NCBI GenBank assembly: GCA_030144725.1
Contig: JASKMD010000013.1
Location: 2,380,322-2,444,321, forward strand
Length of the DNA: 64,000 nucleotides
Source: Haematococcus lacustris
Lineage: Eukaryota > Chlorophyta > Chlorophyceae > Chlamydomonadales > Haematococcaceae
Direction: 5' to 3'
Shown: piece after piece, positions 44,701 to 54,422 of the stretch
How the letters are laid out: each line of letters starts with the position of its first letter
How positions within the stretch are numbered: the stretch's first letter is position 1
The notes under the pieces: generated by a model
Told to the model about the DNA's origin: nothing
The model's database searches: none
What the model saw: only the letters and a program-made list of their open reading frames with translations
Translations under genes and position numbers: made by a program

Positions 44701-44734
44701 CCACCCGCCCTGGCTGAAGCAGCCTGCGCTGACA

Positions 44735-45066
44735 ATGATGCTGATGACTGCCCCACATGTGACCTGCTAGGTGCCATGTCCCCAGTTCTGCCAAGGATGT
44801 CATCTGCAATGCGTGCCTTGTGTGTCATGCAGTTGGAGGAGGAGGCAGCCAGCGTGTCCCAGCAGCAGTTGGGGACACACAAGCAGCTGGTGGTGTTCTT
44901 TGGCAACGCAGGCATTGGCACCCGTGGTGGGTGGGGAGCCAAGGCCGTGCTGCAGGCCTGCCGCAAGGTGGTGGAGAGGGCCAACAGCGGCCGTATGCTG
45001 AACTCAAACCGCGACGCCCCGCTGCGGCTTGCAGCTCCGCAGCTTGGCCTGCGAGGGACGGGCTAA
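44735..45066 (+). pseudogene. Fanzor-like fragment (RuvC-II region)
   Basis: The plus frame contains LVVFFGNAGIGTRGGWGAK, then AVLQACRKVVERANSGR, at about 44888-45000. A very similar segment occurs at 46509-46620, where it is followed by a VDEF-T--VSSA motif. In TnpB/Fanzor proteins a hydrophobic-GD/N strand and helix come just before the RuvC-II glutamate motif (DEYRTS-like). After SGR the similarity stops and the frame ends at 45066, so both the glutamate motif and RuvC-III are missing. The assignment depends on the link to the 46.5 kb and 26.5 kb copies. It is a remnant without activity. Confidence 0.5.
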
Positions 45067-45102
45067 AGTCGACCTTGTCCTTGCACAAGTGACTCCTAAC
45101 CC

Positions 45103-45414
45103 TTGCACCCTGACGGTAGAGCGACCACTAGTCGGTCGGTCGGCGTGCGTGATGGGGTGCCGGCATGCAAATCTGCAGTGCTGTTTTTGAGATCGATTTG
45201 CTGCTTGTTGCTAGTACGTATTTGTCTTGTGTTTGCGCCCAAGCTATTAAGTATGCTCATAGCTCCCACAGGAAGCTATTGCAGTGTATGCAAGCGGCCC
45301 TGCGCAGGTTGGGAAGCTCTCGGCATTTCTAGGCATGAAGGGCATAAAACGCCGTGCCGACCTCCTGTAGAGATGCAAGCGGTGTGCCCCGAGAACTTCT
45401 ACATCTTTTGGTAG
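45103..45414 (+). CDS. Short unidentified frame with cysteine/histidine cluster
   Basis: The frame ends with YCSVCKRPCAGWEALGISRH and then EGHKTPC, about 45277-45360. It has a CxxC pair and two histidines that could bind zinc. I cannot match it to a family, and it may be an exon fragment of a transposon or a chance frame. Confidence 0.2.
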   Translation: MHPDGRATTSRSVGVRDGVPACKSAVLFLRSICCLLLVRICLVFAPKLLSMLIAPTGSYCSVCKRPCAGWEALGISRHEGHKTPCRPPVEMQAVCPENFYIFW

Positions 45415-45629
45415 CGTTATCCTAGGATTAGCACCCATAGATACACCCAGGCTGCTCACCAGGCTGCGAAAGTTGTAGAGGGGTGGCCTGCTGCACACAC
45501 ACTCCACATGGAACGCAGCTGGTAGGTTGCATGGATGGTATGGTACAATTTGTATCCCATGCGAGGGGGTAGCCAAGAAGTAGGTCCTCCATGTCTGTTC
45601 AGTGGTAGACAATTGACGGTCCGAGAGCA

Positions 45630-45730
45630 TTAAGCAAATAGTGGCCGTGGCCGAGGCCGAGGTGGCGCGGACATACATGCCGAGGTGGCGCGGACATACA
45701 TGCCGAGCGCAGTCGAGTAGTGGTAGCAGA
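45630..45730. repeat. Short tandem GCGCGGACATACATGCCGAG repeat
   Basis: The 23-bp phrase GAGGTGGCGCGGACATACAT (plus GCC) is duplicated in tandem at 45658-45705 and followed by GAGCGCAGTCGAG. That segment is similar to, but not the same as, the loop of the two foldbacks at 72-196 and 51246-51402. Confidence 0.5.
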
Positions 45731-46199
45731 GCCATAGTTCGTAGTGGACGCGACCAATAGTTCGTTGAACATCTACTATACAGTCACTTCCTATCGATCC
45801 GTCCTGAAGCATTGCCAGTGGCAGCCTTAGGCACCTCTTTCTCCAGACACGTCCTCAGTGAGCCCGGCAGCAGTCAGCAAAGGTTTTTTATGGCCCATGC
45901 ACTCATGCACGGGTGTGCCGAGCGTTTGAAAGCACAGTTGCGGGGTACAGGATGAGAAGCGGGGGTAGGGTGGCAGGCTTAGGCGGAGGTGGGTGGCAGT
46001 CTGCATCGTATGTGGCAGGGTGCTCACTGGCTTCACCCGGACAGCTCCTGGTGTACAGACCTTCCATGGCCTCGGTCCCTAGAGGTTGCTCACGACTGAG
46101 TCCCTCTAGTTTTGATTGGACTCGGGCACAGCGGGACCCAGGCACAGGCGGACTGGAGTACTACCCAGCCCAGGCAAGCCAGCCCAGCCCCAGAGATGC

Positions 46200-46980
46200 G
46201 AGTGAGTGCTGACCAGGAAGCAGCTGAAGCTGGTTGAACAAGGCCTGCTGCAACACCAGGCAGTGGTGAGCAGCAATGACGCCTCAGCTGGCACCTCACT
46301 GAAGGGCTGCTATGACCACAGGGCAGCCACCACTGCCACCAGGCATGCAGTGTGGGGCAAGTTAATGAATCCCAGGTGGTCTCCCAGCGGCTGGGGTTGT
46401 AGGGCGCCCACCAGCGCACACTGCAGCGCATCTTAAGGGAGATACTGGCATTGGAGGTGTGGAAGACATGCTGCCGAGACTGTGTGCCATGCAGTTCCTG
46501 CAGGACGCTGATGGGAAAGTGGTGATCTTCTTCGGCAACGCTGGCATTGGCACGCAGGATAGTTAGATAGAGGGAAGAGGCAGTGCTGCAGGCCTGCCGC
46601 AAGGTCATAGAGAGGCCTAGGGGTTGTGACCCATTGAAGTGCAAGGGATGTGGCAGTAGATGAGTTCTGCACCTGGCAGGTCAGCTCAGCTGGGGATGGC
46701 CACTCAGTGGAGCTATAGCAGCAGCTGGGACGTGACCAGCCCCGGCCTGAGGACTGGGTGTCCCAGCAGGGCTGTAGGACCCTGGCTGCTATACCCAGCT
46801 TCCAGCGCATGGGGCCACAAGCCAGTGTGTCGCCTTATGTGGTGCCATGGAGTAGCCCCACGCATCCTGGCAGTGGAGTGGTCCCAGGCAGCCAGGCAAG
46901 CCCCCAGCAGCCACCGAGCCTGGGCCCTGCACTCCACCACCTGCACCCCACTGCCCTGAGCCCTGACTTAGCCTGCTGAG
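46200..46980 (+). pseudogene. Decayed Fanzor-like gene copy
   Basis: Pieces line up in order but in shifting frames: LTRKQLKLVEQGLLQHQ (46206-46260), VVIFFGNAGIGT (about 46518-46554), EEAVLQACRKVIERPRG (about 46578-46625), VDEFCTWQVSSA (about 46650-46685) and RPEDW (about 46740). The VDEF-T--VSSA word corresponds to the RuvC-II glutamate motif of Fanzor/TnpB nucleases (usually DEYRTS-C). A stop after IGTQDS, a frame change and an in-frame TAG after SVEL show that the copy is dead. It ends before any RuvC-III motif. Confidence 0.5.
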
Positions 46981-47107
46981 GACAAGGGCAAGCCTGGCAG
47001 GACAGGATTCACCTACACAGCAGCCACCTGGCAGGTGGCTGGACCAACACACCAATGCTAACCAATGCAGCGCTCAAGCGACAGCGCACGCGGCGCGGAG
47101 AGCAGAC

Positions 47108-47193
47108 GATGCCACCTGGCAGCTGGATGACACCTGGCAGCTGGATGACACCTGGCAGCTGGATGACACCTGGCAGCTGGATGACACCTGGCA
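47108..47193. repeat. 18-bp minisatellite ACCTGGCAGCTGGATGAC
   Basis: Four full copies plus a partial fifth run in tandem just after the decayed Fanzor-like copy. They make a six-residue repeat frame that I regard as an artefact. Confidence 0.85.
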
Positions 47194-47589
47194 GCCACCA
47201 GGCCAGGGCCCTGCATCGCCCAGCCACTAAGCCACATACAAGTGGCTGTGTGACTGATCCCCCAAGTGTCATCACAGCCATGGTGGCTACTGCAACAGTC
47301 ACTACTGCCCTGAAAAGCAGCCATCGCAGGCTGTATGCAACATCATAGCAGGTTGTTGGCTATAGGCTGCTTGATTATCATATGCAGTTAAGTCTAAGCG
47401 TTTCTATTTAAGCAGAACGTTTTGTGCGAATCGTACACCATGGCCTAAGGAACCAACTAGGGATCGTCCCGAGCCATCTAACGTTAGACTAGACTAGATT
47501 AGACGGTAGACCGGTAGTCAGGTGGCCCCAACATGGGGTTGGTAATCTTCATGCAAATACTATCTCAAATCTGCACCGTTTTCGATAGC

Positions 47590-48016
47590 GTTTATCACAT
47601 TGGCAGCCACGAGCTAGTCCGCGTAATCTGACCATCAGCGCTAGCCATTGGAGTCTTTGCTCGTGTACTGCTACATGTGCCCGCGAACAAATCACAGCGG
47701 CGAGACGGGTCTCCTTGGCACGGTGAGCCACATCGCAGTGAACCCATCTACCTTGCTTAGTGTGCTGGTTGTGCACAAATGGAATGTCCGGCTGACACCC
47801 AACGCGATGCCTGCCGGGCGTGCGGGGCACCTAGACGGGGCCGGTGAAGCATATTCTATCTTCGCTTCTCGCCGAACACATCATTTGGGTCGGCGCACAC
47901 GAAGGTAGCACCGGGGTACACCCCCCCCCCTCCACTGTGCCCTTCACTGTGTTGCACCCGTTGCACCTAGAGGAAAAGTGACATAGAATTGTTGTTCTTG
48001 ACCCATTGGCGGATCT
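47590..48016. repeat. Dispersed repeat, copy 1 (inverted relative to 58450-58862)
   Basis: About 400 bases are the reverse complement of 58450-58862 with scattered differences. They include the phrase GTCTCCTTGGCACGGTGAGC and the stretch around CCAACGCGATG. On the strand reading leftwards here, both copies keep a frame encoding GRHRVGCxPDIPFVHNQ and then HRAKETRLA. Conservation of that frame between copies hints that it was coding. The family is unknown. Confidence 0.65.
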
Positions 48017-48413
48017 CTTGAAACAAACCGCAAAACAACAACACAGTCAGGCGCCCCCAACTAACAGAAAACCTACCCCTGGTAGTAGGACGGCTGTAAC
48101 TTTGCACTCACTGCGCCAAATATTATGATAGATGATTCACAATGTAGCTAACCCAGCCAGCTACCTTTCACCCACTTTATATAATTATACACTGGGTAGG
48201 CCGTGCACAGCAAAGCGTCAAAGGTAGTGATTCAAACTTGAGCCGTTGCGGAGCATGCAGTCATCGCTACGACCGCCCGCGTCGCTTAGGCTGCTCTACA
48301 CGAGCATGCGCGTCGGCAGCAACAGTCGGATTGGAAAACAGTTGCGGATATGTGGCACGGAGGCAGTTGGGAGAGGTGGCCACTACAACCTGTGTCTAAC
48401 TATGTCTCGTGTG
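48017..48413. other. Intergenic DNA
   Basis: No gene is recognised between the dispersed repeat and the 3' end of the minus-strand coiled-coil gene. Confidence 0.4.
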
Positions 48414-49930
48414 TCACCGCTTGCGCTTGGTAGCTGTCCGGGGCTGCCCCAACCCAGCAGGTGTGGTACGCTTGCGGAGCGTGCAGCCAGGAGCTGGCGC
48501 TTGAGTCATAGCAGCCTGCCCCTCGGTGGCGGTTGCAGCCAGTGCCAACTGATACATGTGGCCGAAATCAGGTGATGCAGGCGGCCCTTTGCCCTGCTGC
48601 TGGGGTGGCTGCTGTGGGGGTGGCTGTGGGGGCGGGTGGGCCTGTGGGGGGGGCACATCAGCTGGCACAACTCTGCTGCACCCTGCTGTTGTTGCTGCTG
48701 CCGCCACACGCTGCTGGCTTGCATGGTCCCCCACATTCACCACAACCCCCACATTCACCCAACACTGCAAGCAGCCCAGCCCAGCCCAGCCCAGCCCAGC
48801 CCAGCCCAGCCCAGCCCAGCCCAGCCCAGCCCAGCCCAGCCCAGCCCAGCCCAGCCCAGCCCAGCCCAGCCCAGCCCAGCCCAGCCCAGCCCAGCCCAGC
48901 CCAGCCCAGCCCAGCCCAGCCCAGCCCAGCCCAGCCCAGCCCAGCCCAGCCCAGCCCAGCCCAGCCCAGCCCAGCCCAGCCCAGCCCAGCCCAGCCCAGC
49001 CCAGCCCAGCCCAGCCCAGCCCAGCCCAGCCCAGCCCAGCCCAGCCCAGCCCAGCCCAGCCCAGCCCAGCCCAGCCCAGCCCAGCCCAGCCCAGCCCAGC
49101 CCAGCCCAGCCCAGCCCAGCCCAGCCCAGCCCAGCCCAGCCTCACCAAGGGTCTTGCTCTTCAGGTACTTGGCTACCACGCGCAACTGCCGCCTCACAGT
49201 GGTGCTCTGCCCAGGTCGGTGTGGGTTGGGCACCAGGCACTGCTCATTCACGAACAGCTCTCTGCACATGGCCAGCTTGCGGCTGCTGGCCTGTGTCTCC
49301 AATACCTGGCTGTGCTGAGGTAGTGTTGTGCGAGGTATGCAGCTGTTCTGGCCGCAGGCTTCCCACGGCGCCCCACTTGCGTGGGAATGAAGTTGGCTGT
49401 CAGTGCGGGTGGGTTAGCAGTGGGGCTGGGCTGTTGGAATGCACAGCCTGTGGGGTTGCCGTGGGTGTCCAGCCTGCCATAGCCACCCTCTGGTGACACC
49501 CGGTGCCGCATCAGGATGTTCATTAGCTGCCGCTGATGCCGGGTGAGCCGGGGGGCGATTGGACGGCAGCGGCGGACGTTGCGTAGCTCATAGGACAGCA
49601 GGCGCTTGTCTCGCTGCAGCAGCTGGATTGCATGGTTGCGCTCCTCAGCCCAATGCCTCATGCATCCAATGCCTCATATTCACCCTGCAGTTCCTGCCGT
49701 GCTGCCTGCACCTGCTCCATGTCTGCCTGCAGCAGCTGTTGACCTGCCACCGCATCACTGAGCTGCTGGTTGGGGCGCTCAACCTGTGCCAGCAACTCCA
49801 TGGCGTCGTCCTGTGCCTTTTTCACCTGAGCTTTCAAGCCACTTGGGCAGCATTTAAACCCTGCCTTGGGTGAGGCATGCAGCTTTTGCAGGTGTTGGCG
49901 CTTCTTCTTGCTAAGCCTTTTACCCACCAT
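48414..49930 (-). pseudogene. Broken coiled-coil gene with nuclear-localisation-like ends, function unknown
   Basis: On the minus strand a frame starts at ATG 49930 with MVGKRLSKKKRQHLQKLHAS (basic) and continues as a glutamine-rich coiled coil to 49658. It overlaps, by ATGA, a second frame (49661 to about 49320) containing RHWAEERNHAIQLLQRDKRL. Coding resumes in a third frame, [20 protein letters not shown] to KYLKSKTLG at 49140. The CCCAG array follows, then a proline/glutamine-rich tail ending ATKRKR at 48414. The first frame change sits in a 16-bp tandem duplication (CCAATGCCTCATGCAT near 49650). The two frame changes and low complexity suggest a decayed gene, perhaps a repeat-encoded protein. 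I recognise no family. Confidence 0.45.
48771..49141. repeat. CCCAG pentanucleotide array, about 74 copies
   Basis: An almost perfect (CAGCC)n run begins right after the putative GTGAGG donor of the minus-strand gene, so it probably fills an intron. Because five is not a multiple of three, all frames read a five-residue repeat (GLGWA on one strand, QPSPA on the other). Those are artefacts. Confidence 0.93.
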
Positions 49931-50215
49931 GGTGGTGGCTACGGCTGGGAGGGGGCGGGGCAGGAAGCGGAGCAGGCAGCAAGCAAGGGAACGGATGGGT
50001 GGGCTGGGAGGGGGTGGGCTGGGAGGGTTCAGGCTGGGAGGGGGTGGGCTGGGAGGGTTCAGGCTGGGAGGGGGTGGGCTGGGAGGGGTGGGCTGGGAGG
50101 GGTGGGCTGGGAGGGGTAGGGCTGGGAGGGATTGGGCTGGGAAGGATGGGTTGGGAGGGGTGGGCTGGGCAAGGAGGGGCACTCAGGCAAATTAGTAACA
50201 GCATTTTTGAGATTC
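49931..50215. repeat. GGCTGGGAGGGGT minisatellite
   Basis: Degenerate tandem copies of GGCTGGGAGGGGTG, interspersed with TTCAGGCTGGGAGGG, run upstream of the minus-strand start codon at 49930. Similar GGCTGGGAGGGRTTGGGCT units recur at 58235-58275. Confidence 0.7.
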
Positions 50216-50520
50216 AGAGCCTCGGACTTGGTACATAGTCAAATGAAGGCATTGTAAGATTGGGGGTTGAAACTAAAATTCGTGATTTTGCGCGGTTGGT
50301 GAGATACGGCCATGCTACAGTACTGTAGGTGTCTACAGTACTGTCGGGGTACCTCGCGAGTACACGAACAGAGCCTCAGACTTGGTACATAGTCCAAAGA
50401 AGGCATTGTAAGATCGGGGGTTGAAACTAAAATTCGTGATTTTGCGCGGTTGGTGAGATACGGCCATGCTACAGTACTGTAGGTGTCTACAGTACTGTCG
50501 GGGTACCTCGCGAGAGACCA
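50216..50520. repeat. Two direct copies of a ~153-bp unit ending in AGTACT palindromes
   Basis: The unit starts CAGAGCCTCGGACTTGGTAC, contains ATTCGTGATTTTGCGCGG, and ends with two CTACAGTACTGT words and GGGTACCTCGCGAG. The second copy starts near 50370. It forms the left border of the palindrome array. Confidence 0.8.
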
Positions 50521-51245
50521 CTTACAGTCTACAGTACATCTACAGTACTGTAGACATCTACAGTACTGTAGGTACCTCGAGGTACCTCGAGGGACCACTT
50601 ACAGTACTGTAGACATCTACAGTACTGTAGACCTCTACAGTACTGTAGACACCTACAGTACTGTAGACATCTACAGTACTGTAGACATCTACAGTACTGT
50701 AGACATCTACAGTACTGTAGGTACCTCGAGGTACCTCGAGAGACCATTTACAGTACTGTAGATGTCTACAGTACTGTAGACATCTACAGTACTGTAGACA
50801 CCTACAGTACTGTAGACATCTACAGTACTGTAGACATCTACAGTACTGTAGACATCTACAGTACTGTAGGTACCTCGAGGTACCTCGAGGGACCACTTAC
50901 AGTACTGTAGACATCTACAGTACTGTAGACCTCTACAGTACTGTAGACACCTACAGTACTGTAGACATCTACAGTACTGTAGACATCTACAGTACTGTAG
51001 ACATCTACAGTACTGTAGGTACCTCGAGGTACCTCGAGAGACCATTTACAGTACTGTAGACATCTACAGTACTGTAGACATCTACAGTACTGTAGACCTC
51101 TACAGTACTGTAGATGTCTACAGTACTGTAGACATCTACAGTACTGTAGACATCTACAGTACTTCGAGGTACCTCGAGGTACCTCGAGAGATCATTTACA
51201 GTACTGTAGACATCTACAGTACTGTAGACATCTACAGTACGTATA
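50521..51245. repeat. CTACAGTACTGTAG array with exact 149-bp higher-order period
   Basis: The 14-bp perfect palindrome CTACAGTACTGTAG repeats every 18 bp with four-base spacers (mostly ACAT, also ACCT, ACAC, ATGT). Blocks of about eight palindromes are separated by a second palindromic phrase, GGTACCTCGAGGTACCTCGA. That phrase begins at 50571, 50720, 50869 and 51018, exactly 149 bp apart, showing a higher-order repeat. A variant border lies near 51165. Confidence 0.9.
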
Positions 51246-51402
51246 GTATAATGTCGGAGGCCGAGCTGTTACGGGAAAATAACGGTCGAGGCTGGGTCGA
51301 GAGTTGCGGTAAACGTCGAGGCGCAGCCGAGACGTTTACGCAACTCGAGACCTGGCCGAGACTGTTAATTGGACGTGAACAGCGCTGGCCGAGACATTAT
51401 GC
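51246..51402. repeat. Second foldback with the same 13-nt loop
   Basis: Arms of about 70 bases pair imperfectly. The inner 9 bp are perfect (51309-51317 with 51331-51339) and close the loop GAGGCGCAGCCGA at 51318-51330, identical to the loop of the foldback at 72-196. The stem (GTAAACGTC) is unrelated to the stem there (ATATACACC). The outer ends share an ATAATGTC-type word. Confidence 0.7.
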
Positions 51403-51499
51403 GATATCCCTTTACATTACGGGTACCTTCCTTGTAGCTTTCTAGCTGTCGCGGCTAGCCTTGCCGTTACCTAAGCATCGCGCAGCTAACGCGGACACC

Positions 51500-51675
51500 T
51501 TTGAGTTGCAAGACACTTTTCCAGTAATTGGGTTCAAGGCTCGCACTTTTCCCGTAATTTTGACCAAGGCTCGCACTTTTCCCGTAATTTTGACCAAGGC
51601 TCGCACTTTTTCAATAATTCTGACAAGGCCCGCACTTTTCCCGTAATTGTTGCAAGGCGCGCACTTTTCTCACTT
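51500..51675 (+). repeat. ~30-bp tandem repeat upstream of a short gene
   Basis: About five copies of GCTCGCACTTTTCCCGTAAT plus TTTGACCAAG occur at a 29-30 bp period, directly upstream of the ATG at 51739. The position would suit an enhancer-like or LTR U3 repeat, but this is inference. Confidence 0.7.
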
Positions 51676-51738
51676 ATCACTCCGGCCTGGGTTTGGTCCC
51701 AAGCTCTTGTCCCAGTCTTCATCGTAGTCGTAGCCATC

Positions 51739-52053
51739 ATGCCCGACAGCTCATACACGGTCAGCAGCACCGATGATATGGTCGATGAAGTGGATGACCA
51801 AAGCGACCAAAAGTCAGACATCCCTCCGTTCAACCTGCTTCACCCTCCGTTCGAGGTCGCGACTGCACGTCTTGCGGCAGCAAGACTAGCAGGTGGGAAC
51901 GTTACGGTAACCGCGTTGACCATGATAACCGCGTTGACCAGGATTGGCCTAACTTTGCATCTTGCTCCCACGCAGAATCCCCAGTCGCCCAGCCTAACAA
52001 TGCAGTTACAGCGGTCGCGGGTACCTCTGCATCCCACCGCTTGGTCGACTTGT
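51739..52053 (+). CDS. Short two-exon gene, acidic N-terminus, unknown
   Basis: ATG at 51739 opens a frame starting MPDSSYTVSSTDDMVDEVDD, followed by DQSDQKSD, strongly acidic. A GT-AG intron from about 51893 to 51975 (GCAG/GTGGGA ... CACGCAG) joins RLAG to ESPVAQPNNAVTAVAG, and the product ends at TGA near 52053, giving about 77 residues. Without splicing the frame runs to 52104. No domain is recognised. It may be the first part of a retroelement gag or another truncated repeat gene. Confidence 0.3.
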
Positions 52054-52420
52054 GACAGCAGGATACCATTTAAGCTCAGTCGCGCAAGCCAAGCCAAACA
52101 CTGACATTCAGTTGTCATAGAAAGCTTTTATGAAGCGACAACGGAGCTCTTGGGCTCCGCGTTTTGGGGTCTCTGGTGGGCCTTGGGCAATAGGCAGATG
52201 CTGCTGTTTAGCTTGACTTTTGCCATCACTCAGCTTTGTGCGATAGCTGTCACGCATGTCATATTATACCTAGCTGCTGCCCTGTTTCACCCTGCTTTGC
52301 CCATGTTTCACCCTATGTAGTTGCCTGCATCCTGCCCCTACCGTGACCTTGTTACCTACTGTGACCTTGTTACCCCTGGCTGCTGCCCTTCCTTGAGGCC
52401 TACTGTCCCTCATTGCTTAG

Positions 52421-53083
52421 GTACTAGTGCATGTGGCTGCTGCCGGATGTGGCTGCTGCTGGATGTGTCATGTTGCCCTAGCTGCATGTGGCTGCTGCAT
52501 GTGGCTGCATGTGTGCTGCTACCGGACGCGGCATGTTGCCCTAGCTGCTGCCCATGCCATGTGCTGCGCCCAGCTGCTGCCGACTGCTGACGCTGTTCCC
52601 CCTGGCTGCTGCCCTTCCGTGCTGTCTACTGCCCCTCATTGCCTAGGTACTAGTGCATGTGGCTGCTGCCGGACGCGGCATGTTGCCCTAGCTGCTGCCC
52701 ATGCCATGTGCTGCGCCCAGCTGCTGCCGACTGCTGACGCTGTTACCCCTGGCTGCTGCCCTTCCGTGCGGCCTACTGCCCCTCATTGCCTAGGTACTAG
52801 TGCATGTGGCTGCTGCCGGACGCGGCATGTTGCCCTAGCTGCTGCCCATGCCATGTGCTGCGCCCAGCTGCTGCCGATTGCTGACGCTGTTACCCCTGGC
52901 TGCTGCCCTTCTGTGCGGCCTACTGCCCCTAATTGCCTAGGTACTAGTGCATGTGGCTGCTGCCGGACGCGGCATGTTGCCCTAGCTGCTGCCCATGCCG
53001 TGTGTTGCGCCCAGCTGCTGCCGAGTGCTGATGCTGTTACCCCCTGGCTCCTGCCCTTCCGGCTACTGCCCCTCATTGCCTAG
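52421..53083. repeat. 147-bp tandem repeat, about four copies
   Basis: Units beginning GTACTAGTGCATGTGGCTGC start at 52421, 52647, 52794 and 52941, and a degenerate end lies near 53084. The last two intervals are exactly 147 bp. Since 147 is 49 codons, one frame stays open and repeats a cysteine-rich 49-residue unit. I treat it as non-coding because all variation looks frame-neutral and no start context or partner gene is seen. Confidence 0.8.
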
Positions 53084-53618
53084 GTGCATATAGCTTGTGC
53101 TCGACGCGTCATGTTCCTCTAGCTGCCGCCAATGCCTCACCATGCTTCACCCTAGCTGCCCGTCCTGCTCGACGCTCAACCGCCGTGGGCAGACAGCTCC
53201 CGTATTGCCGTCGCCATCATTGTCGTCAATCACGTTTTGTGCAGATTGTTTCACCTGGACGTAATCTGTCTTTATTTGTGTAAGCAAATAATTGCGTGTG
53301 GCAGGGTTAGAGCATTGCGTTTTGAGTTCTAGGGTGCTGGTTGGTTGAGTTCCGGGTGGTGCGCGGTTTTTATCCCTTGAAACCTGTAATTGTAGTAATG
53401 AACCCCGTAATAGCCCTGACACGTCCCGACCTCTGGATAATCTGATTATTACGGGTATATAACGATTTGTGATTTTCTCGTAATGGAAAGGGATCTCGAG
53501 GTACCTCGAGAGACCACTTACAGTACTGTAGCCTTTAAGCACTTGCGAAAAATTCTGAACATCTCACTTGCATTCAGGCATCCGTCCAACACTTAGTCGC
53601 AGCATCGTGTAGCCGGTA
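53084..53618. other. Spacer with one isolated AGTACT palindrome
   Basis: No gene is recognised. At 53492-53530 the phrase CTCGAGGTACCTCGAGAGAC, then CACTTACAGTACTGTAG, repeats the border unit of the 50.5-51.2 kb array as a single copy. Confidence 0.5.
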
Positions 53619-53621
53619 TTG

Positions 53622-53824
53622 CAGCGATGGCATCGCACGAGGTTACCCATACTCGCAGCCGCATCTAGCCCATACTCGCAGCCACATACTCGGCAATCAA
53701 CCTCGCGGCCACACAGCTGGTCCACAGATGGCATCGTACGAGGTTACCCATACTCGCAGCCACATCTAGCCCATACTCGCAGCCACATACTCGGCAATCA
53801 ACCTCGCGGCCACACAGCTGGTCC
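53622..53824. repeat. 101-102 bp direct duplication
   Basis: The unit starting GATGGCATCGCACGAGGTTA is present twice in tandem, the second time from about 53727, with two or three differences. Both copies end CACACAGCTGGTCCA. Confidence 0.85.
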
Positions 53825-53865
53825 AGCAGCGCAGAAGCATACCTGTGAGGCAGCTCGGTGCGAGG

Positions 53866-53992
53866 ATCTCACCTCGCAGCCAGCCTCGCAGCCATTTTCC
53901 TCGCAGCCAGCCTCGCAGCCAGTTTCGCAGCCAGCCTCGCAGCCAGCCTCGCAGCCAGCATCGCAGCTAGCCTCGCGGCCAGTTTCCTCGCA
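53866..53992. repeat. 12-bp minisatellite CCTCGCAGCCAG
   Basis: About nine degenerate copies of CCTCGCAGCCAG follow the direct duplication. They generate a serine-glutamine-proline-alanine frame that I regard as an artefact. Confidence 0.8.
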
Positions 53993-54312
53993 ACGATTCT
54001 CCGCAATTATCGCAAGCATTGATGCACCAACGCAAGGCAGGTGCAACGTGTTGTGAGCAGCGAAGAGGCCAGACGGACCATGGTAAGAGCTTAGGACCAA
54101 GGTAAGAGCTTAGAAGGAGCTAGCATTGCGCAGCATAGCCCTTAGTATCCAGCCTAACCGCTACCACACCTGGTTGCTGCAGGCCTCACAATCACGCCTA
54201 GTACCTCCCTGTTCACCACCCCCTCCCAGTCCCCCTCACCACCACCACCACCACCAACACCACCATTTCATCACCTCCCACAACGTTCCCACTGTTGCCT
54301 CCCTTGTGTTGC

Positions 54313-54422
54313 AGCCCAGCCCAGCCCAGCCCAGCCCAGCCCAGCCCAGCCCAGCCCAGCCCAGCCCAGCCCAGCCCAGCCCAGCCCAGCCCAGCCCAGC
54401 CCAGCCCAGCCCAGCCCAGCCC
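54313..54422. repeat. CCCAG pentanucleotide run, about 22 copies
   Basis: This is a pure (CAGCC)n array of the same unit as at 48771-49141, inside the pyrimidine-rich tract. Confidence 0.93.

Noticed and set aside
48533..49318. Proline-serine-alanine-glutamine protein of about 260 residues
   Set aside because: It is the translation of a CCCAG pentanucleotide array. The same repeat reads in every frame.
52427..53083. Cysteine-rich protein with 49-residue repeats
   Set aside because: The 147-bp unit is a multiple of three, which keeps the frame open by chance. No signal peptide, partner exon or start context supports coding.
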